Below are positions 6,673-13,292 of a stretch of DNA of 27,052 bases, piece by piece. Position 1 is the first letter of the stretch. Every line of letters starts with the position of its first letter. The translations under genes and the position numbers were made by a program. Source of the stretch: a virus; IMG/VR virus record IMGVR_UViG_3300042376_001169, positions 1 through 27,052 of that record. One strand, written 5' to 3'. The notes under the pieces are model-generated. The model did no database searches. It was given only the letters and a program-made list of their open reading frames with translations, and was not told the DNA's origin.

Positions 6673-7550
6673 TGCTCCGGATGAGCGAGGCGGAGCGCCG
6701 GATGTCCCGGGCATGGAGGCTCGGGCATCGGACCGGAGACTGGATCCGCATGGAGTCCGAGGTCCAAGGCGCGATGGTCGGTGCGTTCCAGTCCGGGCGC
6801 TCCGCGTTCCGCACGTCCGCTCCTCCGATGATGTCGGACATGACGCCGATCTTCGATCGCGCGCGCGCGCTGACGCAGCGCACGATGGCCGAGAGTTCGG
6901 TCAGGCGCGAGGCGATCGCCGAGGGCTACGGATTCACGATGCTCGCGACGCTGTTCCTGCTGTTCTTCGACGAGGACGATGAAGGCGTGTTCCGTCCATT
7001 GGCGCGCGGCGTTCCCTCGGCTACGGCGCGGAAGGCGCGCGCCGGCGGCGTTTCGATGGAGATGGCGCGTCGCGCGCACGAGATCGTCGCGAACGACGCC
7101 GACGCGAAGACGCTCGTGCGGACGATCCCAATGCGATCGGAACTCGTCGCGCTCAACGAGGTGAGGCGCGCGTTGAATCTGGGGATCGCGGACGGCGCTG
7201 TTTCCGAGCGCGTTTCGACGGGGGAGACGGATCATCCGCTGTGGCAGATTTCGGAGATGATGGACAGGCGCACGCGCGGGAATCCGCACGGAGACTTCCC
7301 TGACGGCGGTTTCCACTGGCAGGTGAACGGCTACATCAACACGATCGACGAGATCGTTCGCCAGGGGTGCGTGCCGCCATGCGGTCGCAACTGCCGCGCC
7401 GTGCTTCGCCCCGTGTCGTGGAAGCGCGCGGAATCGCTCGGTCTGATCGGAGCCGATGGCCTTGTCGATCGAGCGGCGGTACGCCAATGGAACGGCGACC
7501 GGCAGGGCTACATCGACCGCGGCCTGTATCCCGATCCGATCTTCCGTTGA
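6672..7550 (+). CDS. minor head / head morphogenesis protein (Mu gpF / SPP1 gp7-like), 292 aa
   Basis: The start at 6672 overlaps the portal stop as TGATG; the frame stays open upstream but inside the portal. The N-terminal half is helical and basic. The C-terminal third has the layout of minor head proteins: a WQISEMMDRRTRG segment (about 195-207), PHGDFPDGGFHWQVNGY, then PPCGRNCRAVLRPVSW with paired cysteines. These echo the 'CR...R..H..(D/N)G ... P..G.NCRC' signature of the SPP1 gp7/Mu gpF family, recalled from general knowledge. Such proteins bind the portal inside the capsid. The place directly after the portal and before the protease is the usual one. The family match is moderate because the central residues differ from the classical motif. 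Confidence 0.6.
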   Translation: MLRMSEAERRMSRAWRLGHRTGDWIRMESEVQGAMVGAFQSGRSAFRTSAPPMMSDMTPIFDRARALTQRTMAESSVRREAIAEGYGFTMLATLFLLFFDEDDEGVFRPLARGVPSATARKARAGGVSMEMARRAHEIVANDADAKTLVRTIPMRSELVALNEVRRALNLGIADGAVSERVSTGETDHPLWQISEMMDRRTRGNPHGDFPDGGFHWQVNGYINTIDEIVRQGCVPPCGRNCRAVLRPVSWKRAESLGLIGADGLVDRAAVRQWNGDRQGYIDRGLYPDPIFR

Positions 7551-7630
7551 ATGATAGTTGCATCTGTGTGTTAGTTTCGGCTGATAAAGCCCGAAATTAT
7601 CCTCACGCAAGGCCATAACCGCTTGCCTTA
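7551..7630. other. AT-richer intergenic gap with possible weak promoter
   Basis: This 80-base gap breaks an otherwise tightly packed operon and is visibly more AT-rich than its flanks. TTGCAT (7558-7563) and TGATAA (7582-7587) lie 18 bases apart but match the promoter consensus poorly. GCAAG/CTTGC arms at about 7607-7611 and 7622-7626 form a short stem near the next start. Nothing stronger is seen. Confidence 0.3.
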
Positions 7631-8833
7631 GTGGTGTTTATCGGCGTGAATGGCGTCGTGGACTCCTCACACTCCATCTCGGAGCAGGGCGATAAGGTCG
7701 TGATCCGGCGGCTCGAGTTGTTCGCCGGATTCGATCCGACGATCGACGACGGCAAGGACGAGGAGATCCGCAAGTTCGACCGTCGCAAGGTGGCCCGCAT
7801 CGTCGATCGGACGAAGCAGTTCATCTCGCGGAAGCAGCATCCGCGCATCGTGATCCTCCACTCGCAGGAAGACCACAGCGAGCCGAAGGAAGCGGTCGGC
7901 GCGGTGCTGGACATCGCGATGGAGGAGCGCAACGGCGTTCCGTTCATCGTCGGCGACGTGGAGATGTCGAAGGACGACTTCGCGCAGTACGTCGCGAGCA
8001 ACAGGTTCCCGCGCCGCAGCGCCGAAATCTGGTCGGACGACCACATGAGCGAGATCGCCCTGCTGGGGCGCGACACGCCGCGTCGTCCGCTGCCCGACAC
8101 GCGGTTCACCAAGACTGGCGAGAAGTTCTCCTTCTCGTGCCAGACGTGCTTCGAGGCAGCACCGGGAGCGGGCAACGTGTTCGTTCCGGGCGTCGCACTC
8201 ACCAAGAAGAAGGACAAGACCATGCAGGACGAAGCCAAGACCGGCGAGAAGGACGAGATGGCGAAGCTCATCGCCCAGAAGGACGCGGAGATCGCGCGGC
8301 TCAAGGAAGAGAACCGCAAGATGTACAACCAGACCCACGTTGACATCGGCTCGCACAAGGACGAGGACGAGGATGACGACGAGGGCGACGAAGGCGACGA
8401 GGACGAGAAGAAGAAGTCCGAGTCGAAGAAGTCGAAGAACGCCCGCGACGGCGCTCGCCTCGAGTTCACCCGCGAGAAGGCGAAGTTCGAGAAGCGGATC
8501 GCCGCGCTCGAGGCCCAGCTCGCGAAGGAGCGATTCTCCCGCGAGATCGACGCGATGGCCTCCGAGGGCTACGCGATCGACGGTTGCCGAGACGAGATGA
8601 TCGAGGAGCTTGCATCCTGCCCGGACCCCGAGCGCAAGGTCAAGTTCTGGCGGGAGAACTTCCGCCGCGATCCGGTCGGCATCCGCGTTGGCGCCGGCAT
8701 CACCCCTCGTTCCGGCAACAAGCCGGAGCCGAAGGCCATCGACAAGGAAACCGTTGCCAAGCTCGTCGCCGAGGCGGCTGGCGATCCCGAGAAGTTCAAG
8801 ACCCTCATGGCGCGCGCGAAGAGCGGCGCCTGA
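7631..8833 (+). CDS. capsid maturation protease-scaffold fusion (Mu gpI-like), 400 aa
   Basis: The protein has two parts. Residues of about 20-165 match the Mu gpI-like head protease pattern: HPRIVILHSQEDHSEPKEAV (70-89), VGDVEMSKDDFAQYV (107-121), RFPRRSAEIW (125-134) and MSEIALLGRDTP (139-150). From Met198 onward it is a typical scaffold: a predicted coiled coil (LIAQKDAEIARLKEENRK), a very acidic then Lys/Ser-rich run (about 243-270), a second coiled coil and a basic C-terminus. The scaffold directs capsid assembly and the protease then cleaves it. The start is uncertain: GTG at 7631 lacks a clear ribosome binding site, with GTG 7634 and 7646 as alternatives; the frame is closed by TAA at 7616-7618. 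It lies between the minor head and decoration genes, as expected. Confidence 0.75.
   Translation: MVFIGVNGVVDSSHSISEQGDKVVIRRLELFAGFDPTIDDGKDEEIRKFDRRKVARIVDRTKQFISRKQHPRIVILHSQEDHSEPKEAVGAVLDIAMEERNGVPFIVGDVEMSKDDFAQYVASNRFPRRSAEIWSDDHMSEIALLGRDTPRRPLPDTRFTKTGEKFSFSCQTCFEAAPGAGNVFVPGVALTKKKDKTMQDEAKTGEKDEMAKLIAQKDAEIARLKEENRKMYNQTHVDIGSHKDEDEDDDEGDEGDEDEKKKSESKKSKNARDGARLEFTREKAKFEKRIAALEAQLAKERFSREIDAMASEGYAIDGCRDEMIEELASCPDPERKVKFWRENFRRDPVGIRVGAGITPRSGNKPEPKAIDKETVAKLVAEAAGDPEKFKTLMARAKSGA
8222..8833 (+). CDS. internally initiated scaffold protein, 203 aa, in frame
   Basis: ATG 8222 is codon 198 of the protease-scaffold gene and is preceded by GAAGGA (8209-8214) with a seven-base spacer, a much better ribosome binding site than that of the full-length start. 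Initiation here would yield exactly the coiled-coil, acidic scaffold portion without the protease. This reproduces the known arrangement of lambda C/Nu3 and Mu I/Z, where free scaffold is made in excess from an in-frame internal start. The signal is directly visible; use in vivo is inferred. Confidence 0.65.
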   Translation: MQDEAKTGEKDEMAKLIAQKDAEIARLKEENRKMYNQTHVDIGSHKDEDEDDDEGDEGDEDEKKKSESKKSKNARDGARLEFTREKAKFEKRIAALEAQLAKERFSREIDAMASEGYAIDGCRDEMIEELASCPDPERKVKFWRENFRRDPVGIRVGAGITPRSGNKPEPKAIDKETVAKLVAEAAGDPEKFKTLMARAKSGA

Positions 8834-8854
8834 CCAAGAAAGCGAGAATCAAAC

Positions 8855-9265
8855 ATGGGTTCTTTCTCCGACGTTCCCTCACTCACCGCGGCAGGCACGA
8901 TCGCCCCGCGACGCGCGGTCCGCGCATCGACCGGCACGGGCTACACGCGACACTCCGGTTCTCAGGTCAGCGCCGCGACCGACTTCGTGATCGGCGTCAC
9001 TGACGGCTCTACCAAGAGCTTCAGCAGCGCCAACCACGCCGAGGCCGGCGATTCGATCACCCTCCAGGGTGGCGCGATCGTCGAGGTCACGACCGGTTCG
9101 GCCACCGCGATTTCCTGCGGCTCGCTTCTCAAGATCGACACGAACGGAAAGTTCGTCGTCGGCGGCGCCGCAAGCGACGTGAACTGGGCCGTCGCGCTCG
9201 AGCCGAGCTCTGCGGCAGACCTCATCATCCGCGCCAAGCTCCTCTCGACTCCGCGCATCACCTGA
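8855..9265 (+). CDS. head decoration / capsid cement-like protein, 136 aa
   Basis: A small beta-rich protein between scaffold and major capsid genes, the standard place for a decoration protein that stabilises the expanded capsid. It opens with a Ser/Thr/Ala-rich arm and continues with beta-barrel-type segments: DFVIGVTDGSTKSF, GDSITLQGGAIVEV (about 65-78), CGSLLKIDTNGKFVV (88-102) and a VNWAVALEP strand near the end. The 'I..G..L..D..G..V' arrangement resembles DUF2190/cement-type proteins, but the match is by pattern only. The start ATG has only a weak purine-rich stretch upstream. The scaffold stop is 21 bases away. Confidence 0.65.
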   Translation: MGSFSDVPSLTAAGTIAPRRAVRASTGTGYTRHSGSQVSAATDFVIGVTDGSTKSFSSANHAEAGDSITLQGGAIVEVTTGSATAISCGSLLKIDTNGKFVVGGAASDVNWAVALEPSSAADLIIRAKLLSTPRIT

Positions 9266-9293
9266 TCCGCACACCTGACAAAAGGACACGCAC

Positions 9294-10340
9294 ATGGCAG
9301 ACTCAACCATCGGTGGCGGACTCTCGACGTTCGTTCCCACCTTCAGCGAGGCGACCGGCCTCATCCAGACCGAGTTCACGCGAAACGTCAACTCGTTCGC
9401 GCTGAACCGCTACGTCAAGCTCGTTCCCGTCTCCGTCACGAGCGGCTACTACCTCAAGATCAACTCGGATGAAACCGTCCGCGTGATCGACGAGAAGGAC
9501 TTCCGCTGGGCCTACGGCGAGGATCGCCCGACCGGCTTCGAGAACGACTTCGACTTCGCGCAGTTCACGACCAAGCGGTACGAGAGGGGCTTCAAGATTC
9601 CCTACGAGACGGCGAAGGTCGCGCAGTGGGAAATCGTGGCGCAGCACGCCCGCAGCCGCGCAACGCAGATGATGACGCTGCGAACTCTCCGCTGCCTGAC
9701 CCAGCTCACCACGGCGGGCAACTGGACGGCGAGCGTCAACTACTTCGCTGACTTCGACGCCCTGAGCGGCCTCACGACCACGACTGGCGTCCTTGAGGGC
9801 AACGCAACGAACAAGCCGTATGCGGCGCAGCTCTTCCAGACCGTGACCGAGAAGATCATGGTCAACACGGGCGGCGCGGTGCAGATGCAGGACATCGTCG
9901 CGGTGATGAGCCCGAAGACCGCGTTCAAGCTGTCGCGCACCGAGGAAATGAAGGACCTCATCAAGTACACGCAGGGCGTGCAGCTGATGCAGGGTGCCGG
10001 AAAGTTCTCGCGGTACGGCCTTGCGCCGCAGCTGTTCGGCATCGGCGACATCGTGATCGAGGACGCCGTTCGCGTCACGAGCCAGAAGGGCGCCACGCGC
10101 GCTGCCGACTACATCCTCGGCGATGGCGCGGTCCTGTTTGTCTCGCGACCCGGTGGGCTCGTCGGCGTCGAGGGTGGCGCGAACTTCGCGACCATCTCCA
10201 ACTTCGTGTACGAGGACATGACGGTCGAGACGTTCGACGATCCGCGCAACCGCCGCACTGTCGGTTCGATCGTGGACAACAGCATTCCGGAGCTCACCGC
10301 TCCTCTCGCCGGCATCTACGTCGCGAACGTCTTCGCCTGA
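9294..10340 (+). CDS. major capsid protein, HK97-fold type, 348 aa
   Basis: This should be the main shell subunit. The length (348 aa), place after scaffold and decoration genes, and domain order fit HK97-fold capsid proteins: an N-arm, an E-loop/beta region with YYLKINSDETVRVIDEKDFR (about 52-71), a spine-helix region (YETAKVAQWEIVAQHARSRA), then the A-domain with VQMQDIVAVMSPKTAFKL, GIGDIVIED and a GDGAVLFVS strand, ending with YVANVFA. It resembles the Mu-like capsid group more than the lambda E group, consistent with the other head genes, but that placement is by eye. AAGGA (9282-9286) sits seven bases before the ATG. A terminator-like hairpin follows at 10359. Confidence 0.88.
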   Translation: MADSTIGGGLSTFVPTFSEATGLIQTEFTRNVNSFALNRYVKLVPVSVTSGYYLKINSDETVRVIDEKDFRWAYGEDRPTGFENDFDFAQFTTKRYERGFKIPYETAKVAQWEIVAQHARSRATQMMTLRTLRCLTQLTTAGNWTASVNYFADFDALSGLTTTTGVLEGNATNKPYAAQLFQTVTEKIMVNTGGAVQMQDIVAVMSPKTAFKLSRTEEMKDLIKYTQGVQLMQGAGKFSRYGLAPQLFGIGDIVIEDAVRVTSQKGATRAADYILGDGAVLFVSRPGGLVGVEGGANFATISNFVYEDMTVETFDDPRNRRTVGSIVDNSIPELTAPLAGIYVANVFA

Positions 10341-10358
10341 TCGGACTCCCTTTCAAGC

Positions 10359-10395
10359 GGGGGGTGGCGGGGCTTTGGACCCGTCACCCCCTTTT
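10359..10395 (+). terminator. terminator/attenuator between capsid and connector genes
   Basis: GGGGGTGGCGGG (10360-10371) pairs with CCCGTCACCCCC (10380-10391), twelve pairs including one G-T wobble, around an eight-base loop, followed by TTTT (10392-10395). The next gene's GGAGG begins two bases later (10397). A strong but possibly leaky stop here would lower transcription of the tail genes relative to the capsid protein. Confidence 0.75.
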
Positions 10396-10406
10396 CGGAG
10401 GCGGCA

Positions 10407-10898
10407 ATGCCGATTCCATACGCCACGGTCGCGCAGTTTGCGAAGACGATCGACGAAAGGCTCCTTGCGGAACTCGGAATTGACGCCGAGGCCGATGGGG
10501 TTGTCGATGGAACGAACGCGATCATCGTCGCGGCGCTCACCCGGGCGTCGCACGAGGTCCAGTCGTTCGCGCTCCGCGGCGGCGTCTACACCGAGTCCGA
10601 TCTCGACCAGATGCAGTCGAGCGAGAACTGGGTTCTCATAGGCACGGTCTGCGACCTTGCCTATGGCATCCTCGTGGCCCGCAGAGGCGGTCCGTTCGGA
10701 GATTCGGTCAAGGACCGGGTTGACAAGGCGAACGCCATGCTGGTCGATCTGCGGGACGGGCGCAGGGTGTTCCCGATCGGCTCGAGTATCGACGCAAGCC
10801 GACCGTCGCTCTCCATCATCTCGCAGCAGCAGCGGGGCGCGCTCGGGTTGGTCGCCGACAGCGACTTCTTCCCGCGCCGGAGGTACACGGAGGCATGA
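10407..10898 (+). CDS. head-tail connector, Mu gp36 / DUF1320-like, 163 aa
   Basis: The N-terminal pattern YATVAQFAKTIDERLLAELG, then AIIVAALTRASHEVQSFALRGG, with a later CDLAYGILVARRGG helix, is that of the DUF1320 (Mu gp36-like) adaptor family, which joins the portal to the tail. The length is close to the family's usual size. GGAGG at 10397-10401 is five bases before the ATG, directly after the terminator-like hairpin. The C-terminal part (RVFPIGSSID onward) is more divergent. Its stop overlaps the next gene's start as ATGA, implying coupled translation with the tail completion protein. Confidence 0.8.
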   Translation: MPIPYATVAQFAKTIDERLLAELGIDAEADGVVDGTNAIIVAALTRASHEVQSFALRGGVYTESDLDQMQSSENWVLIGTVCDLAYGILVARRGGPFGDSVKDRVDKANAMLVDLRDGRRVFPIGSSIDASRPSLSIISQQQRGALGLVADSDFFPRRRYTEA

Positions 10899-11434
10899 AG
10901 CGCCGCCGGAACATGATTCAAGAGGTTCGGATCGTCGAGGCCGTGGCGAACGGGATGGTCAAGGCGCTTCGCGACAACCTCCTCAAGAGCGAGGGCGACG
11001 GCGAGCCGCTTGCTCCGCTCGGGGTGTGGGATGACCTTCGGTTCACCGGCAGGAAGGGTTCCGGAAGCCGTTGGCAAAAGGCCGACCGAACGAACGCCGA
11101 TCTGCCGCTCGTTGACACGGGCAACCTGCTCCGCTCGATCAACGTGACGCAGGTTGTGATGCACCCTGGCACGGAAACCACGGGGCGAAGGTATGACATC
11201 ACGATCTCGGCGGCTGAATATGGCAACGAGCACACATCCGACCGGAGGGCGACCAACGTTCTTCTCGGAAGGACGAAGGAAATCCGAAGGAGACGATCCT
11301 TCGGGGACATGACCGAGGGTGTAGACTTCGTGGTGAAGAAGGAACTGAACGTCCCGGGTAGGCCGTGGAATCGCGTCACGCGCGACAGGCTCAGGGAAAT
11401 CGCGGAGAATGCCGTGAAGGGCATTGGAGGATGA
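10895..11434 (+). CDS. virion morphogenesis / tail completion protein, Mu gpG-like, 179 aa
   Basis: The central motif LPLVDTGNLLRSINV (about 70-84), followed by a beta hairpin (YDITISAAEYGNEH) and a terminal RPWNRVTRDRLREI helix, is characteristic of the phage virion morphogenesis family (Mu gpG, P2 gpS), which completes the head-tail junction or tail end. The segment between contains an unusually basic insert (TKEIRRRRSF). It begins at an ATGA overlap with the connector gene and is followed by the major tail protein after a GGAGG inside its own last codons. Confidence 0.75.
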   Translation: MKRRRNMIQEVRIVEAVANGMVKALRDNLLKSEGDGEPLAPLGVWDDLRFTGRKGSGSRWQKADRTNADLPLVDTGNLLRSINVTQVVMHPGTETTGRRYDITISAAEYGNEHTSDRRATNVLLGRTKEIRRRRSFGDMTEGVDFVVKKELNVPGRPWNRVTRDRLREIAENAVKGIGG

Positions 11435-11435
11435 C

Positions 11436-11966
11436 ATGCCATCAACCGACTTTCATGTAACAGGCCCGGTCAAGATCCTGTGGGGACCCTCTTCGGCTGC
11501 AACCGAACTTGGATTTTCCGACAACGAGGATCTTGTCCGCATCACGTTCACGGACCATCAGCGCGTGTTCAGCCGCAACGACCAAGGCGACATGATCGGC
11601 GAAGTCGTTATGAGCGGAACTTCCGCGATCATCGACTTCACGCTCGTCTCGTGGGATCAAGCCCAGCTTCAGCAGTTGATCTCCCGCGTCCGCAAGGGCG
11701 GCACGGCGACCAACAACATCTCCCAAGAGGGCATCTTCGCTACGGTTGGAGGGACGACCGTGAATGGCGCGAGCCCGCGCACGATCGCTCTGAAGATCCA
11801 GCCGACGACCGTCGGCGAGACGGTCTACGACTTCCCGCTGGTCCGTCTCATCACGGGCCCGGAGATCATGGATCTCGGCAACACGCTCAAGCGCATCGCT
11901 CTTTCGTTTGGGACCGTGGCTCCGGCATCCGGAACCACGATCTGCACCACGACTCTCTCGACTTGA
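11436..11966 (+). CDS. major tail (tube) protein, 176 aa
   Basis: Likely the subunit of the tail tube. The sequence is beta-rich and begins with VTGPVKILWGP, followed by LGFSDNEDLVRITFTDHQRV and an EVVMSGTSAIIDFTLVSWDQ strand pair, the usual start of tube proteins with the 'LG.T..G..I.....' pattern. A long central turn and YDFPLVRLITGPEIMDLGN complete the barrel. ATG 11436 is chosen because GGAGG (11426-11430) lies five bases upstream. It lies between the tail completion gene and the two chaperone frames, the canonical tube position. No sheath protein is found beside it, which argues for a non-contractile tail. Confidence 0.75.
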   Translation: MPSTDFHVTGPVKILWGPSSAATELGFSDNEDLVRITFTDHQRVFSRNDQGDMIGEVVMSGTSAIIDFTLVSWDQAQLQQLISRVRKGGTATNNISQEGIFATVGGTTVNGASPRTIALKIQPTTVGETVYDFPLVRLITGPEIMDLGNTLKRIALSFGTVAPASGTTICTTTLST

Positions 11967-11977
11967 AAGGACCGTGA

Positions 11978-12238
11978 ATGTCTGCTCAGAAGATCGACCT
12001 GCTGGACGACCCTTGGGTTGTCGTGTTCAAGATCGGCGACAAGGAATACCGCGCCGATTCCCTCGTGTTCTCCTCGATCATCATGGACAAGGCGAAGGGC
12101 GAAGACGATCCGCCGAAGGAAGTCATCCTCGAGGCGATGAAGGAAGCCCTTGATTCGACCGAGGGGCTGTCCGACCACCTCATCTTCGCGATGTCGGTTC
12201 GTCTGACGAAGGCGATGACGAACGCGGGAAAAGGATGA
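11978..12238 (+). CDS. tail assembly chaperone, upstream (G-like) frame, 86 aa
   Basis: A short, acidic, helix-rich protein directly after the tube protein, with AAAGGA (11966-11971) six bases before the ATG. The sequence itself is not diagnostic, but position, size and the end of the gene are: its last sense codons read gcG-GGA-AAA-gga before TGA, a GGGAAAA slippery heptamer in the correct phase, followed by a strong hairpin. This is the layout of lambda G/GT, whose two products help fold the tape measure protein and recruit tube subunits. Most ribosomes would stop here; a minority would continue in the -1 frame into the reading frame at 12235-12489. Confidence 0.75.
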   Translation: MSAQKIDLLDDPWVVVFKIGDKEYRADSLVFSSIIMDKAKGEDDPPKEVILEAMKEALDSTEGLSDHLIFAMSVRLTKAMTNAGKG

Positions 12239-12265
12239 AGGCGGCGGCGCTGTTCGCCGCCGCTT
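12226..12265 (+). promoter_or_regulatory. programmed -1 ribosomal frameshift signal
   Basis: The slippery heptamer GGGAAAA (12226-12232) is read as G-GGA-AAA in the upstream frame. Six to eight bases later a hairpin forms: GCGGCGGCG (12241-12249) pairs perfectly with CGCCGCCGC (12255-12263) around CTGTT, extendable by A-T pairs (12238-12239 with 12264-12265). A -1 slip moves ribosomes to AGG (12232-12234) then ATG 12235, exactly the frame of the next gene. Heptamer, phase, spacing and stem all fit known signals. Confidence 0.85.
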
Positions 12266-12489
12266 ACGGTTTCCCTCCATCGGCTTGCGGGACGCAGGAG
12301 GAAATGTTGGGCCTGTTGCAGAACCTCCGCATGTCAATGGCGATCTCCTCTGGCATCCTTGCCCGGGGCGTGGCTGTTTGCTTCTCGTCTGAAGCGAGCG
12401 CGGAGCTCTTGAAGGACAGCGGAGCGCCGACGCAGGACATCCTCAAGGCGAAGTTGAACGCCATGAGGCAGAAGGCCGGTGTCAGGTGA
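12235..12489 (+). CDS. tail assembly chaperone, T-like frameshift extension, 84 codons
   Basis: This frame begins with ATGA overlapping the upstream stop, but it has no properly spaced ribosome binding site of its own: the purines lie immediately against the ATG. It is in the -1 frame relative to the upstream gene and directly follows the slippery site. Frameshifting would produce a 170-residue fusion (85 residues of the upstream frame, Arg from AGG, then these 84). The product is helical and Ala/Met/Leu-rich, with LLQNLRMSMAISSGILARG in the middle and a basic C-terminus. By analogy with lambda gpGT the extension would contact tube or tape measure. A separate 84-residue protein by coupled reinitiation is also possible. 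Confidence 0.75.
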   Translation: MKAAALFAAAYGFPPSACGTQEEMLGLLQNLRMSMAISSGILARGVAVCFSSEASAELLKDSGAPTQDILKAKLNAMRQKAGVR

Positions 12490-13292
12490 ACATCGCGACG
12501 CAGGCTCAGGTTCTTCGCGCCATCCGGCAAAGGCTGATCGACACGCTCGGTCTGCCGGAAAGCCGCGTCTATCTCACGAACGATCCGGTCTTTGCGGAAG
12601 GCATGGACTTCGTGGTTCAGATTTCGCCGATCGCGGTCGGCGCCACGAACGAGTTGAACCGCGCGGGGCTCGGCTTCGTGACGGAGCGATTCAGCGTGAC
12701 CACGTTCGTCCGGACGGCATCGGACAACGACGTGAAGAAGAACCGCCAGTTGACCGGCGAATCGCATGGCGTTCTGTATCGGCAGACGGCGATCCGTCAG
12801 GCGCTCATCCAGCACGATCTCGGCGGAATGCTCGCCGTGCCAATCCGGTTCGTCTCGAGCGGACCCGTCAAGGAGGAGCCGCGGACCCAGATGTACCTGG
12901 CCGCGACCGACGTGTTCATCTGCTCGTACGCGCTGGCTTGGCCTGTCGCCGGGATCTTCCGCTTCGGCTGGCGATCGACGCAGCCGACGTGGGCGCAGTT
13001 GGCGGAGGAGCGATCCTACGCGAACTCAACTCGCTACTCGATCACCACGCCTACGCGCTCTGGGACTCCCGCTTCGGAGTATCTTTGGTTCGCCTTCCCG
13101 GCGGAACTGCACTCGCTCGGGGTGGAGATTCGCACGGCAGCTGGCCTTGAGCCCTTCTACCGGACCGGATTCCCGCCGCCGAGCGGACCCGCCATCGGGA
13201 CGCTGACGCAGGCTGGCGTGACGTATCACCTCTACAGGCGCGCCTTCCCTACCACGGCGGCGAGCCTTACCTATGACGTGAGGGCCGGATGA
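12486..13292 (+). CDS. tail protein with terminator-like N-terminus and fibre-type C-terminal domain, 268 aa
   Basis: It starts with GTG overlapping the chaperone stop (GTGA) and ends in an ATGA overlap with the tape measure. Residues 1-150 (QVLRAIRQRLIDTLGLPESR, DFVVQISP, FSVTTFVRT, TDVFICSYA) have the alternating helix/strand layout of tail terminator proteins such as lambda gpU. Residues of about 158-268 are a beta domain with EYLWFAFPAELHSLGVEI and TYHLYRRAF, which I recall as a common C-terminal domain of tail-surface proteins. The combination is unusual, and a terminator would more often lie before the tube gene. A minor tail protein is the alternative. Confidence 0.45.
   Translation: MNIATQAQVLRAIRQRLIDTLGLPESRVYLTNDPVFAEGMDFVVQISPIAVGATNELNRAGLGFVTERFSVTTFVRTASDNDVKKNRQLTGESHGVLYRQTAIRQALIQHDLGGMLAVPIRFVSSGPVKEEPRTQMYLAATDVFICSYALAWPVAGIFRFGWRSTQPTWAQLAEERSYANSTRYSITTPTRSGTPASEYLWFAFPAELHSLGVEIRTAAGLEPFYRTGFPPPSGPAIGTLTQAGVTYHLYRRAFPTTAASLTYDVRAG

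Noticed and set aside
7558-7587. Promoter TTGCAT-18-TGATAA before the protease gene
   Set aside because: The -10 match is poor; mentioned only as a weak possibility in the gap entry.
12479-13150. 223-codon + strand frame overlapping the two-domain tail protein
   Set aside because: Arg/Gly/Asp-rich and off-frame; the GTG 12486 frame has protein-like strands and proper overlaps on both sides.
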